The notes under the pieces were generated by a model. It had not been told where the DNA came from, ran no database searches, and worked only from the letters and a program-made list of their open reading frames with translations. Made by a program: the position numbers and the translations under genes. From Sediminibacillus terrae (GTDB lineage Bacteria; Bacillota; Bacilli; Bacillales; Amphibacillaceae): a stretch of DNA of 64,000 nucleotides. The stretch spans positions 434,001 through 498,000 of the forward strand of contig NZ_VZDQ01000021.1 of NCBI RefSeq assembly GCF_009602435.1, read 5' to 3'. This document shows, one piece after another, positions 15,618 to 24,110 of this stretch (position 1 is the first letter of the stretch; every line of letters starts with the position of its first letter).

Positions 15618-16702
15618 GAAGACCACACCAATTCCACCAACTCGGAGCTGAATCCAGGGCCTAAAGCAGAAAGTAAACTTCTTTCGCCAATCCCGATATC
15701 TTCCTCCATCCATTTTTTCAGAATATAGAGGACTGTTGCAGAAGACATATTACCATGACGCTTTAATACTTCATAAGAGTAGTACAGTTTCTTATCATTT
15801 ATTTGGAGCACTTCCTCTATGGATTGAAGAACTTTTTTTCCGCCAGGATGCGCGACATAGAATGCGTAATCGCTTTCTTCGGTTTTTTGCCTTTTTAAAA
15901 ATGAAAAAACGTGGTCCTTCCAGAATGTGTCGACTAACCGGGGAATGCTTTTGGCAAAAATCACTTCAAAGCCATGGTGGGCAATTTCCCACCCCATTAC
16001 ATCCAATGACGCTTTCTTTATTCGCGAGTCAACTTTGACTATCCGCGGGGCAGCCTTTTTCCGGTAAGCCTGGTATGGGGAATCTTCGCCTATTAATATG
16101 GCGGCGGCAATCCCATCCCCGAATAAAGCCGTGCCGATGAAATTGCTTTTGCGGTCATCATCTTTCTGAAATGTCAGGCTGCATAACTCTACACTTACTA
16201 CAAGTGCAACACAAGCAGGATTTGCAGTAAGCCATTCGTGGGCATGCGCCAAACCGCTGGCACCTCCCGCGCAGCCAAGTCCCCACAAGGGGATACGCCG
16301 GATATCTTCCCGGAATTCTCGTTCGTTGATAATACGGGCATCTAGTGATGGAGTGGCGATACCGGTACTGGATACGAAAAAAATCGAATCGATTGCTTCA
16401 TAAGGGATCGACCTTCCTAAAAAATCCTCGCTATTCAAGCAAGCATCGATGGCAGAAACACTATGTTTTAGCGCTTCTTCTTGATAAACATGGTTTCGCT
16501 CGACAAAAGAGTGCTGTTCAGTAAACCACGTTTTCGGCACCACGAACTGGCGTTGTTCCACTGCCGCATTTTCAAACACAGGAAGCAGCCGTTTTAATTC
16601 TCTTTCCGGACGCGGAAAGATGTGTTCAACCAATGTTTGGATTTCCTTTTGGTTCATGGCGAACTGCGGTAGGCTTGTCCCGACTGACCCGATAACTGAC
16701 AT
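15614..16702 (-). CDS. bpsA: type III polyketide synthase BpsA
   Basis: Chalcone/stilbene-synthase-family enzyme of 362 residues that condenses a fatty acyl-CoA starter with malonyl-CoA to give alkylpyrones. The catalytic Cys is in LWGLGCAGGASGLAHA (about 143), the His in VAHPGGKKVL (about 289) and the Asn in KRHGNMSSATV (about 322), so the Cys-His-Asn triad is complete. Co-transcribed with bpsB through a 4-base ATGA overlap. The pair corresponds to bpsA-bpsB (bcsA-ypbQ) of B. subtilis, whose lipid products are membrane components made by Bacillus; the function here is inferred from that. Confidence 0.92.
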   Translation of the reverse strand: MSVIGSVGTSLPQFAMNQKEIQTLVEHIFPRPERELKRLLPVFENAAVEQRQFVVPKTWFTEQHSFVERNHVYQEEALKHSVSAIDACLNSEDFLGRSIPYEAIDSIFFVSSTGIATPSLDARIINEREFREDIRRIPLWGLGCAGGASGLAHAHEWLTANPACVALVVSVELCSLTFQKDDDRKSNFIGTALFGDGIAAAILIGEDSPYQAYRKKAAPRIVKVDSRIKKASLDVMGWEIAHHGFEVIFAKSIPRLVDTFWKDHVFSFLKRQKTEESDYAFYVAHPGGKKVLQSIEEVLQINDKKLYYSYEVLKRHGNMSSATVLYILKKWMEEDIGIGERSLLSALGPGFSSELVELVWSS

Positions 16703-16803
16703 GTAAGCACCTCTTCTATTATTTATTTTTACCTTCTGTATCTATCTACCCTCAAAAGAATCCAATGAACACACGTTTTCTGTATCCGTATTCCGTAAAA
16801 TGG

Positions 16804-17077
16804 TTATCCCCTATCTGCATCGGTTAAAAATTTATGGATGGTCATTTCTTTATCCACTAACAACTTCTGCCCAATTATATAATCACTTACAGCTACAGTC
16901 AGAAAAACCGCAACGCCTGCCAACTCTTCCAATTTCCCAATACGCTTCAAAGAAGTTCTCTCCAATATTCGGAAACATAACTGTTCGTCCTTCGGCAACT
17001 CCTCAATCAAAGCAGTCGGAATATCATGATCCGACCGAAGACGTATTGATTATTTTGCCACCACTCCGCTTCTTCAT
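16804..17077 (-). pseudogene. remnant of a short-chain dehydrogenase
   Basis: Two pieces of one SDR survive on the minus strand. At 17024-17077 a short frame reads MKKRSGG-KIINTSSVGS and stops; GGKIINTSS is the conserved strand ending at the catalytic Ser region. At 16804-17010 the frame ends with the C-terminal SDR block RIGKLEELAGVAVFLTVAVSD (in blocks) and GQKLLVD, as in gluconate 5-dehydrogenase-like enzymes. The Tyr-x-x-x-Lys middle section is missing and the reading frame is broken, so this is a decayed gene. Confidence 0.6.
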
Positions 17078-17122
17078 TCGTTTGGTTGCAGCTTAGACAA
17101 GAAAAAAGAACTTTTCCTATTG

Positions 17123-17431
17123 TTATTGATGACTTGGTCCATTTCTTCCATAGTGAATTCGTGCTTGGCTGTGTTTTGGGAAGAACGTGGTGATAATCTG
17201 TGAGACGTGAAAAATTATTTGAACATCATCCGGCAACTGTGACGACGCAAAAATAGACCGTAACTTGGATATCTGGGTAATAATGCCGGTATCAAAATTA
17301 CGCTGCTTCTTTTGGACTACATGTAGCGGCACCATACCCTGACTGTTAGTACAGGTCTGAAGGACAAAGCCATATCCCTTTGCTAGACCTGTATGACAGC
17401 TAATTTCCTTTACAAGTGAAAGAATGGGCAA
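17123..17431 (-). other. doubtful open frame of 102 codons
   Basis: A minus-strand frame with an ATG at 17431 and no clear ribosome-binding site. The translation matches nothing I recognise and has an unusual composition. As it adjoins the decayed dehydrogenase, it may be a second remnant or chance. The wider region 16703-17573 holds only these relics plus the promoter zone of the lipoprotein gene. Confidence 0.2.
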
Positions 17432-17573
17432 ATTACATTTCCTTTTTCTTTATTAGAAATCTAAATTTTAAGACAATTAAAACATTTCTTCAAATTATTT
17501 ACTTTTTGTCGATTCAGTACTAAACTACTATTTGTCACAAAGAATTCAAACAATTTTAACAGGGGGTTTTCAA

Positions 17574-18134
17574 ATGAAAAAGTTTTTACTATCACTAGGT
17601 CTTATTTCGGCATTAACCATCGCAGGCTGCTCCCAATCTGACAGCGAGGATGATACAGCTGACGACAGCGCAGCTGAACAGCAAGATGAGGATACTCAAT
17701 CGGATGATTCGTCCGACAATTCGGAGGTAAAGAAAGAATTACTTAGTGCCCAGATGGATTTTACAAGCACCATCAGTCCTTATCAACAAAAAATCAACGC
17801 CTATCAGGCCAACTTAGAAGATGAGGAAGCTTCTGACGAAGATATTGAAGCATCCGCTGAAGAAGCTTTGACTGCTGCAAAAGATGCTCAGGCTGAATTG
17901 GAGGACTATCAATTCGAAGCAGACGTTCCAGATGATGTAAAAGAAAGCTACCAGCAGGCTATCTCATCTCTTGGTGACTATTATAGTGAAATGGAAACTG
18001 CTATCGATACATCTGCACTTGAACCCGACTTTTCTGCAGCACAAGAAAAGTGGGATCAATTCCAAGAACAAATCACTTCGATTTATGAAGGGCAGGATAT
18101 GTTCGCTCCTAATATGGCAGATGCTTTAAGTTAA
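17574..18134 (+). CDS. acidic lipoprotein, function unknown
   Basis: Exported lipoprotein of 186 residues. The signal peptide MKKFLLSLGLISALTIAGC ends in a lipobox (IAGC, Cys at 19). It is followed by a very acidic, Asp/Ser/Glu-rich spacer (about 20-50) and then a helical domain with repeated Gln/Glu/Ala patterns and a conserved-looking DFTSTISPYQQKINAY stretch. The ATG at 17574 follows AGGGGG; the frame from 17532 lacks a signal. No enzyme motif is visible. It is probably monocistronic, with a terminator at 18349-18390. Confidence 0.8.
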   Translation: MKKFLLSLGLISALTIAGCSQSDSEDDTADDSAAEQQDEDTQSDDSSDNSEVKKELLSAQMDFTSTISPYQQKINAYQANLEDEEASDEDIEASAEEALTAAKDAQAELEDYQFEADVPDDVKESYQQAISSLGDYYSEMETAIDTSALEPDFSAAQEKWDQFQEQITSIYEGQDMFAPNMADALS

Positions 18135-18173
18135 GTATTATCACCTTGAAAAGTGAATGTGCTTTTTTACGGA

Positions 18174-18230
18174 GTACAGGCTAAATCCACCACGTCCTGT
18201 GGCAACGCCTGTATGACCCACATCGTGTGG
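18174..18230. repeat. dispersed repeat, family A tail segment
   Basis: A 57-base stretch is identical at 50 positions to 39268-39324. It includes an internal hairpin (CCAC...GTGG around CGTCCT) and the words GACCCACATCG. Downstream sequence diverges from the other copy, so only the tail part of the element is present here. Confidence 0.75.
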
Positions 18231-18348
18231 TCCTTAAAAAGATACCGGGACAACGGCATCTCTTGTGAATCCTGCCATAACTAATGTGAAGCACGCATCA
18301 AACAACAGGATAATAAGAAGCCTATCTAAGGAACACAACAATTAAAGA

Positions 18349-18390
18349 ACGGAACGAATTCGATTAGCATTCAGAATTCGTTCCGTTTTT
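18349..18390 (+). terminator. Rho-independent terminator
   Basis: ACGGAACGAATTC (18349-18361) pairs fully with GAATTCGTTCCGT (18374-18386), loop of 12 bases, followed by T residues to 18390. It likely ends the lipoprotein transcript, though it is 215 bases from that stop codon. Confidence 0.8.
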
Positions 18391-18535
18391 GCTTTGGTTC
18401 CCAAGCTTTTGTGCCGATCACATTTGTGATCTTCCTTTTTAGTACATCTTCCTCCGCCTCAACCGATATTCCCTACTCCATTATGAATGAGTTGGATTAT
18501 GGATGGACGGCATGATTTATCATAAAAGACCCTCT

Positions 18536-20035
18536 TCAAAATTGATAAATTCTTGCATACTTGCTTTGCAAGTGTTCCACAAGAAATTCCGGATTTAAGC
18601 CTTCACCGGTAACATCTTGCAAAATCTCCAACGGTTTTTTCAACTTCCCGTACTGATGAATATTCTCTCCAAGCCAGTTTTTGATAGCTGCAAAATTTCC
18701 CGATTTGATAGCGGATTCTACATCTAGCGTTGTTTCAAGCTTTTGATGAAATTGTGCGGCATACATATATCCCAGCGCATAAGAAGGGAAATAACCAAAA
18801 TCTCCTGCAGCCCAATGGATATCTTGAAGTACGCCTTCCCTGTCGGATTGCGGTCTGATTCCCAAGTAATCTTCCATTTTCTGATTCCAAAGCTCTGGAA
18901 GATCTCTTACTTCTATTTCATCATTGATTAAAGCTTTTTCTAACTCATAGCGCACCATAATGTGAAGGCAATATGTAAGCTCATCCGCTTCAATCCGAAT
19001 CAGGGAAGGTTTCACTTCATTTACTGCACAATAAAAGTCGGAGAAAGGAATATCGTCAAATTCATCGGGTGCTATGTGTTTGAATAACGAATAATGGTTT
19101 TCCCAGAACGCTTCGCTCCTAGCCACAAAATTTTCCCAAAATAGCGACTGGGACTCATGTATTCCCATTGAAGTGCCATCAGCAAGTGGCGTCTGTGCCA
19201 TTGCCTGATCAATATTTTGCTCATACAGGGCATGGCCGCCTTCATGAATGGTGCCGAAGATCGCCATGCGGAAGTCACTTTCATCATATCTGGTCGTTAC
19301 TCGGACGTCACGTGGATTGATGGCGATGGCAAATGGATGAATCGTTTCATCAAGACGTCCGGCTGCAAAGTCATAGCCCATCCTTTTCAGAATCTCCAGG
19401 CTGAATGTTTCTTGAGCCTGTTTTGGAAAATGTTTCTGAAGAATGGTCGAATCCGGCTTTCGTTCTGATGCGGTTATTTTCTTTAACAATCCGGCCAGTG
19501 ACCTTCTTAAGGCAGGAAAAACTTCGTCAAGAAGTTCGGTTGTCACGCCCGGTTCATAAACATGCAACAAGGCATCATAGCGGTTCTTTTCATAACCCCA
19601 ATATTCCGCAAACTTCTTATTGTACTCGATCAGCTTCTCCAAATATGGCTGCAGCTGCGCAAAATCTCCTTTTTCCCTTGCTTCCTGCCATAACGTTTCC
19701 GATTTGGACTGCAGCATCGTAAACTCTTTGAATTCGACTTCAGGGATCTTTCGGTTCCGGTTGTACTCTTCTTCGCACTCTTCCAGAGAACGCTGGATGA
19801 TAGGATTGGATGCCTTACCTTTTAATGAATCGATGTACATCTTCATTTTTTCCGAGGTAGTAATTTGGAACACTTTTTGAGAAAGAAAACCAATGACTTC
19901 TGAACGTTGGTCCACGCCTTTGGGAGGAATCTTGGTGCGTAAATCCCATTGGATTAGCGCCAAAGCCTCTTGATAAGCTTTTTGTTCTTTCAATAATTCT
20001 AAAAAATCTTTCTCTAATTGTCTGTAATCCGGCAA
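18536..20035 (-). CDS. ypwA: carboxypeptidase Taq, M32 family
   Basis: Cytoplasmic zinc carboxypeptidase of 499 residues, matching the length of YpwA in B. subtilis (about 501). The zinc-binding HEXXH is HEGGHALYEQ near 265-274, preceded by the substrate-binding DVRVTTRYDE (about 241-250) and followed by the conserved GIHESQSLFWEN (about 292-303), all M32 hallmarks. It removes C-terminal residues from peptides with broad specificity. The start is TTG 20035, with GGGGGAG 6 bases upstream. It lies 12 bases behind the THUMP methyltransferase gene, so the two are likely co-transcribed. Confidence 0.92.
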   Translation of the reverse strand: MPDYRQLEKDFLELLKEQKAYQEALALIQWDLRTKIPPKGVDQRSEVIGFLSQKVFQITTSEKMKMYIDSLKGKASNPIIQRSLEECEEEYNRNRKIPEVEFKEFTMLQSKSETLWQEAREKGDFAQLQPYLEKLIEYNKKFAEYWGYEKNRYDALLHVYEPGVTTELLDEVFPALRRSLAGLLKKITASERKPDSTILQKHFPKQAQETFSLEILKRMGYDFAAGRLDETIHPFAIAINPRDVRVTTRYDESDFRMAIFGTIHEGGHALYEQNIDQAMAQTPLADGTSMGIHESQSLFWENFVARSEAFWENHYSLFKHIAPDEFDDIPFSDFYCAVNEVKPSLIRIEADELTYCLHIMVRYELEKALINDEIEVRDLPELWNQKMEDYLGIRPQSDREGVLQDIHWAAGDFGYFPSYALGYMYAAQFHQKLETTLDVESAIKSGNFAAIKNWLGENIHQYGKLKKPLEILQDVTGEGLNPEFLVEHLQSKYARIYQF

Positions 20036-20047
20036 ATCGATCTCCCC

Positions 20048-21178
20048 CTATTTACCTCCAAAATATTGGTAATAATCTGTTTTGATATAACCATTGAACA
20101 ATTTTCTTTTCTTTGTGGCTTTTTTTCCATATAAGGTTTCAAAACGTTCGTTGGAAGTAAGGATATAGACACTCCATCCGGGCAACTGCTTCATGACTTC
20201 GCCAAAATCTCGATACATTTTTTCCACTTCCGCTTTGTCGCCGATCCGTTCTCCGTATGGCGGATTTCCGACAAGGTAACCGGTCGACTGCCGCGGATGA
20301 AAATCTTTCGCCTGCATTTGTTTCCATGAGACAAGGTCCCCGAGTCCCGCTTCCATCGCATTGTCCTTCGCTACTTCGACCATCCGGTGATCTATATCAG
20401 ATCCGGTGATATCCAGCGGTTGATCGTAGTCAGCCAAGTCCTCCGCTTCCTCATGCGCTCTTTCCCACAGCACGTTTCCGACAAGCTCCCAGGATTCCGA
20501 AGCAAATTCGCGATTGAAACCGGGAGCTATATTCTGTCCAATAAGGGCTGCCTCAATCGGTATGGTCCCAGAGCCACAGAAAGGATCGACGAACGGCTGA
20601 TCTGCTTTCCAGTTGGTAAGCTTCACTAATGCAGCTGCCAAAGTTTCCTTTAAAGGTGCCTCTCCCTGCCCTATCCGGTAACCACGTTTATGCAATCCGG
20701 TACCCGAAGCATCGATAGACAATGTTACCTGGTCTTTATGCAAAGCGACTTCAATTCGATAAAATCCTCCGGTTTCTTCCAGCCAGGAAGCAACTCCATA
20801 CTTCTGCTTCAAACGTTCTGCAACTGACTTTTTCACTATCGCCTGACAATCGGAAACACTATAGAGCGTGGACTTCACCGATTTGCCGATGACCGGAAAT
20901 TCTCCATCCTCGGGAATATACTGTTCCCAAGGAAGATCCTTTGTCTGCTCGAAGAGGGCATCAAACGTTTTGGCCTCAAACTGCCCCACTAAAACCTTAA
21001 TTCTGTCAGCCGTCCTCAGCCAGAGATTGCACCTTGGAATAGCAGCTGCATCTGCCGTAAAAAGCACTCTCCCGTTTTCAACGGTTGTATCCTGATACCC
21101 TAACGCACGTACTTCTTGGGCGACTATTGCTTCCAACCCCATTGCTGCTGTAGCGATCAATGTAACTTGCTGCTTCAT
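20048..21178 (-). CDS. ypsC: THUMP-domain rRNA methyltransferase YpsC (RlmL N-domain family)
   Basis: S-adenosylmethionine-dependent RNA methyltransferase of 376 residues. An N-terminal THUMP RNA-binding domain (about 45-155) precedes a Rossmann-fold domain with the SAM-binding PFCGSGTIPIEAA (about 198-210) and the catalytic NPPYGERIG motif (about 303-311), typical of N2-guanine methyltransferases. The family covers E. coli RlmL, which methylates G2445 of 23S rRNA; the B. subtilis gene at this place is ypsC. ATG at 21178 follows AAAGGA. First gene of the ypsC-ypwA pair, downstream of the rnpB terminator. Confidence 0.92.
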   Translation of the reverse strand: MKQQVTLIATAAMGLEAIVAQEVRALGYQDTTVENGRVLFTADAAAIPRCNLWLRTADRIKVLVGQFEAKTFDALFEQTKDLPWEQYIPEDGEFPVIGKSVKSTLYSVSDCQAIVKKSVAERLKQKYGVASWLEETGGFYRIEVALHKDQVTLSIDASGTGLHKRGYRIGQGEAPLKETLAAALVKLTNWKADQPFVDPFCGSGTIPIEAALIGQNIAPGFNREFASESWELVGNVLWERAHEEAEDLADYDQPLDITGSDIDHRMVEVAKDNAMEAGLGDLVSWKQMQAKDFHPRQSTGYLVGNPPYGERIGDKAEVEKMYRDFGEVMKQLPGWSVYILTSNERFETLYGKKATKKRKLFNGYIKTDYYQYFGGK

Positions 21179-21221
21179 AAATGAATTCCTTTCCTGTACC
21201 TATTTTGAAAATTATGTAAAC

Positions 21222-21262
21222 AAAAAGCCCTTTCTAACGCTGGACTCCTGTTAGAAAGGGCT
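21222..21262 (-). terminator. Rho-independent terminator of rnpB
   Basis: On the minus strand AGCCCTTTCTAAC and its full complement (21250-21262 and 21226-21238) enclose an 11-base loop and are followed by TTTTTGTTT. It lies just downstream of the 3' end of the RNase P RNA. Confidence 0.9.
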
Positions 21263-21282
21263 GCTTATATCCTGATTATAGC

Positions 21283-21690
21283 AACGACCAATGGATGTTT
21301 TATAAGCCATGTTCTGTACTATTGTACTGCAGACGGCGGTCAACCTCGTACGCAAGTAGTAATCATCTATCTCCGGACGTCTGCCCGGCTCTCGTTCGGT
21401 TCGTTTCCCTACTAAAGAATGCCCCTACCAATATTTGGGTTGCTCACTCGCGGGGTTTACCTCGTTCCACTCAAGCAGTTTCCCGCCTGACTACGTCACT
21501 GTGGCACTTTCAAGGTTGCAATACCATATCCAAACGACTTAGGTATCTTCCCTGCCGTTAATCCCAAAAGGATTACCTTGACTTATGAATTCGTCAAGCA
21601 CGAACACTACAAGCATCGCAGCTTGTGTGAGCATGGACTTTCCTCTACACATATTCATGTGCAGCGATTACTCAAACATCCATTCATTGC
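21283..21690 (-). ncRNA. rnpB: RNase P RNA, B type
   Basis: Catalytic RNA of ribonuclease P, which removes 5' leaders from tRNA precursors. Conserved core blocks are present on the minus strand: GTAATCGCTGC, GAGGAAAGTCCATGCTC, GACGGCAGG-like ACGGCAGGGAAG, GAAAGTGCCACAGTGACG, GTGGAACGAGGTAAACCCC and ATAGATGATTAC near the 3' end. The overall order matches the B. subtilis RNA (about 400 bases). The P1 helix pairs ATGGATGTTT near the 5' end with AAACATCCAT near the 3' end, which fixes the limits to within a few bases. Confidence 0.95.
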
Positions 21691-21696
21691 TTATCT

Positions 21697-21725
21697 ATTG
21701 TAATATCATCTTTGTTTCAAGTCAA
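21697..21725 (-). promoter_or_regulatory. sigma-A promoter of rnpB
   Basis: On the minus strand TTGACT (21725-21720) and TACAAT (21702-21697) are spaced by 17 bases. The predicted start near 21690 agrees with the 5' end of the RNase P RNA. Confidence 0.8.
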
Positions 21726-21788
21726 TGCGACAATGCTTAGTATAACACATTTCGCTATGGCATCGCATTGGTAATGATAGCCAAAAGA

Positions 21789-22100
21789 TCAGGAGTCAGC
21801 ATCTGCGAATTTCTTTCCGAATACAGCTTTTTCTAAATTGGAGACCCTTTTCAAAATGTCGTAATTAACCTGGTGATTGCTTGCTGCAGTTGCTGTACGG
21901 GTCCTTGTTTGGTCGGATTGTCTTTTCAACCGGTCGTTTTCCTGGCGAAGTCGATCTAATTCCTGTTGAAAAGCTTCATAGTCTTGAATGATGGCATCAA
22001 GAAATTCGTCTACTTCTTCCTGGTTATACCCGCGCATTGCAGTTTTAAAATTCTTTTCCAATATATCTTTCCCTGTCAATTGAATACGATCTAAGCTCAT
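21789..22100 (-). CDS. gpsB: cell division protein GpsB
   Basis: Cytoplasmic coiled-coil protein of 103 residues that shuttles between side wall and septum and docks penicillin-binding proteins such as PBP1. The N-terminal DivIVA-like domain has [27 protein letters not shown] (in blocks at about 8-34), then a coiled coil (about 40-70) and a short C-terminal helical bundle with [16 protein letters not shown] 22100 is chosen, 6 bases after GAGGTG and matching the family start; three upstream codons are discarded. Neighbour of ypsA, as in B. subtilis. Confidence 0.95.
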   Translation of the reverse strand: MSLDRIQLTGKDILEKNFKTAMRGYNQEEVDEFLDAIIQDYEAFQQELDRLRQENDRLKRQSDQTRTRTATAASNHQVNYDILKRVSNLEKAVFGKKFADADS

Positions 22101-22216
22101 CCATATCACCTCATATCTCGTACAACTTATCTCTTATTTTTTCAAAACATTGACCGAATGTCAATTTTTACTGACGTATGTACCTCAAATTAATGAGTCC
22201 TGCTGAAAACAGTCGG

Positions 22217-22777
22217 TCAAGACCAGTAATCCGGGTCTTCCATTTGCATTTCTTGCACAATGTCGTCTAAATCCATCGGTGTGATGGTGTAGATTGGATA
22301 ATTCTGATGTTCATTTGCTTTCTTGGCTTCTTCATGGAAAAAACGACTGCTTCCGGGGAATTCTTCATCCAACAAAATCAGACATCCATCACTCTTGTCA
22401 ATCATCCATTTGTTCTTTGCTTTAAATTGAAAAGGACCTTTATAGTCACTTTCATAAATCGGCTGATGAAAATCGGCCAGCATGAGAAGTTCCTGATAAG
22501 TTTGCTGCATATGCTCTGGCCAGCGGCTTTCCTGGTTTGCGAACGGCGGGAAAATACCAAGCTTTACATCATATGTATCTTTTAGATCGATAATGACTTC
22601 TCCCGTCCATATCTCCACACCCATTTGACCGGAAATCAACACCCATTCCAAGCCTTCTTCGATAAAACCGACAATCTTTTTTTGAATGGCCGCTTTTATA
22701 AAATGGATTTTGGGATCGTCCTGCTTAAAGATATTCATTTCCATTGGCTTATAACCGGTTACGGCTAGTACATCCAT
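22217..22777 (-). CDS. ypsA: YpsA, SLOG-fold protein (DUF1273)
   Basis: Protein of 186 residues of the YpsA branch of the SLOG/Rossmann nucleotide-binding superfamily. The N-terminus MDVLAVTGYKPMEMNIF, the Gly-rich ISGQMGVEIWTGE (about 49-61) and the DYKGPFQFKAKNKWMIDKSDG block (about 112-132, in pieces) are characteristic. In Gram-positive cocci and Bacillus, YpsA affects cell division together with its neighbour gpsB. Good ribosome-binding site AAAGGAGGTC before ATG 22777. Probably co-transcribed with gpsB, 116 bases downstream. Confidence 0.92.
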   Translation of the reverse strand: MDVLAVTGYKPMEMNIFKQDDPKIHFIKAAIQKKIVGFIEEGLEWVLISGQMGVEIWTGEVIIDLKDTYDVKLGIFPPFANQESRWPEHMQQTYQELLMLADFHQPIYESDYKGPFQFKAKNKWMIDKSDGCLILLDEEFPGSSRFFHEEAKKANEHQNYPIYTITPMDLDDIVQEMQMEDPDYWS

Positions 22778-22814
22778 ATGTTGACCTCCTTTTAATTATG
22801 TATAAGAGTGATTG

Positions 22815-22853
22815 AAAAAACAAAGAGCCGGCCGAAATCGGCAACCGGCTCTT
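22815..22853 (-). terminator. Rho-independent terminator of cotD
   Basis: AAGAGCCGG (22823-22831) and CCGGCTCTT (22845-22853) form the stem; on the minus strand a TTTGTTTTTT run follows. It separates cotD from ypsA. Confidence 0.85.
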
Positions 22854-22863
22854 CCGTTTTAAA

Positions 22864-23241
22864 TCAGCACCACTTATTCGGTTTCTTCCAACCTTTCATG
22901 CCAAAAGGTTGTTGGTATCCTGGTCCCATGTTTGGTCCCGGACTCATGGCACCTGCTACCTGATTGCCCGGTCCTCCAGGAGGTGTCGCTGCACCTGCTA
23001 CCTGGTTAGGCGGCACATTAAAAGAGCCTCCGTATTGATCTACACTATCTACAGTGTTGCCTACAGATGTGGAATGAGGATAAATATGCTGATTTTTCAC
23101 CAAGTGATGGTTCATGATGGTCGTATGGGATGGATGAATATGCTCGACCGTCTCCTCGGTGCAATGATGCACGACATTCTCTTGTGTCGGGTACACGATC
23201 TGTTTCGGACAGCCGCAATGCGGGCCGTGATGATGTCTCAT
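22864..23241 (-). CDS. cotD: spore coat protein CotD family
   Basis: Spore inner-coat protein of 125 residues. The His/Cys-rich N-terminus MRHHHGPHCGCPKQIVYPTQE followed by repeated His-containing motifs (VVHHCTEETVEHIHPSHTT, in blocks) is the CotD hallmark. The second half is a Pro/Gly/Asn-rich tail with two PGG/PGxQVAGA repeats (about 75-105) ending in WKKPNKWC. B. subtilis CotD is about 75 residues, so the tail is an extension. Strong ribosome-binding site AAAGGAG before ATG 23241 and its own terminator; expected to be expressed in the mother cell late in sporulation. Confidence 0.9.
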   Translation of the reverse strand: MRHHHGPHCGCPKQIVYPTQENVVHHCTEETVEHIHPSHTTIMNHHLVKNQHIYPHSTSVGNTVDSVDQYGGSFNVPPNQVAGAATPPGGPGNQVAGAMSPGPNMGPGYQQPFGMKGWKKPNKWC

Positions 23242-23484
23242 TTTTAGTCTCCTTTCTTTATGTTTAGGTTCACTAATAATCTATGATAGGAGGCTAAGAC
23301 ATGTCTGAGACAGAAACCTAAATTTTGTTATAAATGTCATTCCGGCAAACGACCAGTTGTTTTTTTCTTATTTATTGCTTACAACGAAACGCATTACATG
23401 TTCTTTGCGTAGTTAAATTATATGCGACATAGTTTGAATGCGTCTTCCTGACTTCTTACTTTTGTTGAGTTGGAATTCGACGCT

Positions 23485-23597
23485 GCGAAAATACCCTGCG
23501 CTTTCCGCGGGCGGCTGGTGAGCTTCCTCGAGCTAACGCTCTGCGGGATCTCACCGAGGCCTTTCCTCCCGCTGGAGTCTCCGGGTATTTTCTTCGC
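23485..23597. repeat. palindromic repeat, family B, copy 1
   Basis: Outer arms GCGAAAATACCC (23485-23496) and GGGTATTTT-CTTCGC (23583-23597) pair with a three-base bulge. The inside has the family words GCGCTTTCCGCGGGCGG and CCTCCCGCTGGAGTCT, resembling a known Bacillaceae intergenic repeat, here inverted relative to copy 2. Confidence 0.6.
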
Positions 23598-23842
23598 TAG
23601 GAACAGCTTCCTGTTTATAACCCCGTGTACTAGACATTTTTTATTTTTCGGTACTCCATGTACCGTATCATCAAAAGACATAGCTCGGAAAACAAGCAGA
23701 AAGTCCAAGAACAGGAGAAAAGACGGGAATTACAACTGTCTTTTATGAAAAGAAGTAGACATTTCCTGACAAACGTTTTTAAGATGGCTTATTGGTTCTC
23801 AAAGAAAAAGTCTCTAGGCGATAGTCAGCATGTTTCTTAGCG

Positions 23843-23960
23843 CAGGTAGCATGCGCAGACTCCTGCGGGAACAGCACGAGCTGAAGATCCACTTGGTAAA
23901 GCGGTTTTCTTTACCAAGTTAGCTGAAGCCGTGCCCGCGGAAAGCGAAGTATGCTACCGT
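23843..23960. repeat. palindromic repeat, family B, copy 2
   Basis: Outer arms GGTAGCAT (23845-23852) and ATGCTACC (23951-23958); inner perfect hairpin ACTTGGTAAA with TTTACCAAGT (23891-23900 and 23910-23919). Shared words are GACTCCTGCGGGAACAGCAC, GAGCTGAAG and GTGCCCGCGGAAAGCGAAG. Confidence 0.65.
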
Positions 23961-24070
23961 AGCGGGGTTAACACACTTTTTGAGTGGGCAATGGAACTTC
24001 CCAATTACCGTTAATGCGTTATTTCTTTCCTTGGCACATTAAAATAAGCTTTCAGGAAACAGCCATCAAC

Positions 24071-24100
24071 AAAAACGAAACCCTGTTCAGCAACAGGGTC
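24071..24100 (-). terminator. Rho-independent terminator of cdd
   Basis: ACCCTGTT (24080-24087) and AACAGGGT (24092-24099) form the stem; on the minus strand TTCGTTTTT follows. It lies 11 bases after the cdd stop codon. Confidence 0.75.
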
Positions 24101-24110
24101 GATTCCATAC

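Larger units (their letters stand above)
18135..18535. other. intergenic region with repeat and terminator
   Basis: About 400 bases between the lipoprotein and the convergent carboxypeptidase gene. It contains a partial family A repeat (18174-18230) and a terminator (18349-18390). No open frame with a ribosome-binding site was seen in the rest. Confidence 0.6.
23242..24070. other. gene-free region carrying two palindromic repeats
   Basis: About 830 bases between cotD and cdd. Open frames here (for example 23470-23748 plus, 23418-23708 minus) run through repeat elements and lack ribosome-binding sites. The region carries two family B repeats in opposite orientation, at 23485-23597 and 23843-23960. 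Confidence 0.6.

Noticed and set aside
23470-23748. Plus-strand frame of 92 codons between cotD and cdd
   Set aside because: It coincides with the palindromic family B repeat and has no ribosome-binding site.
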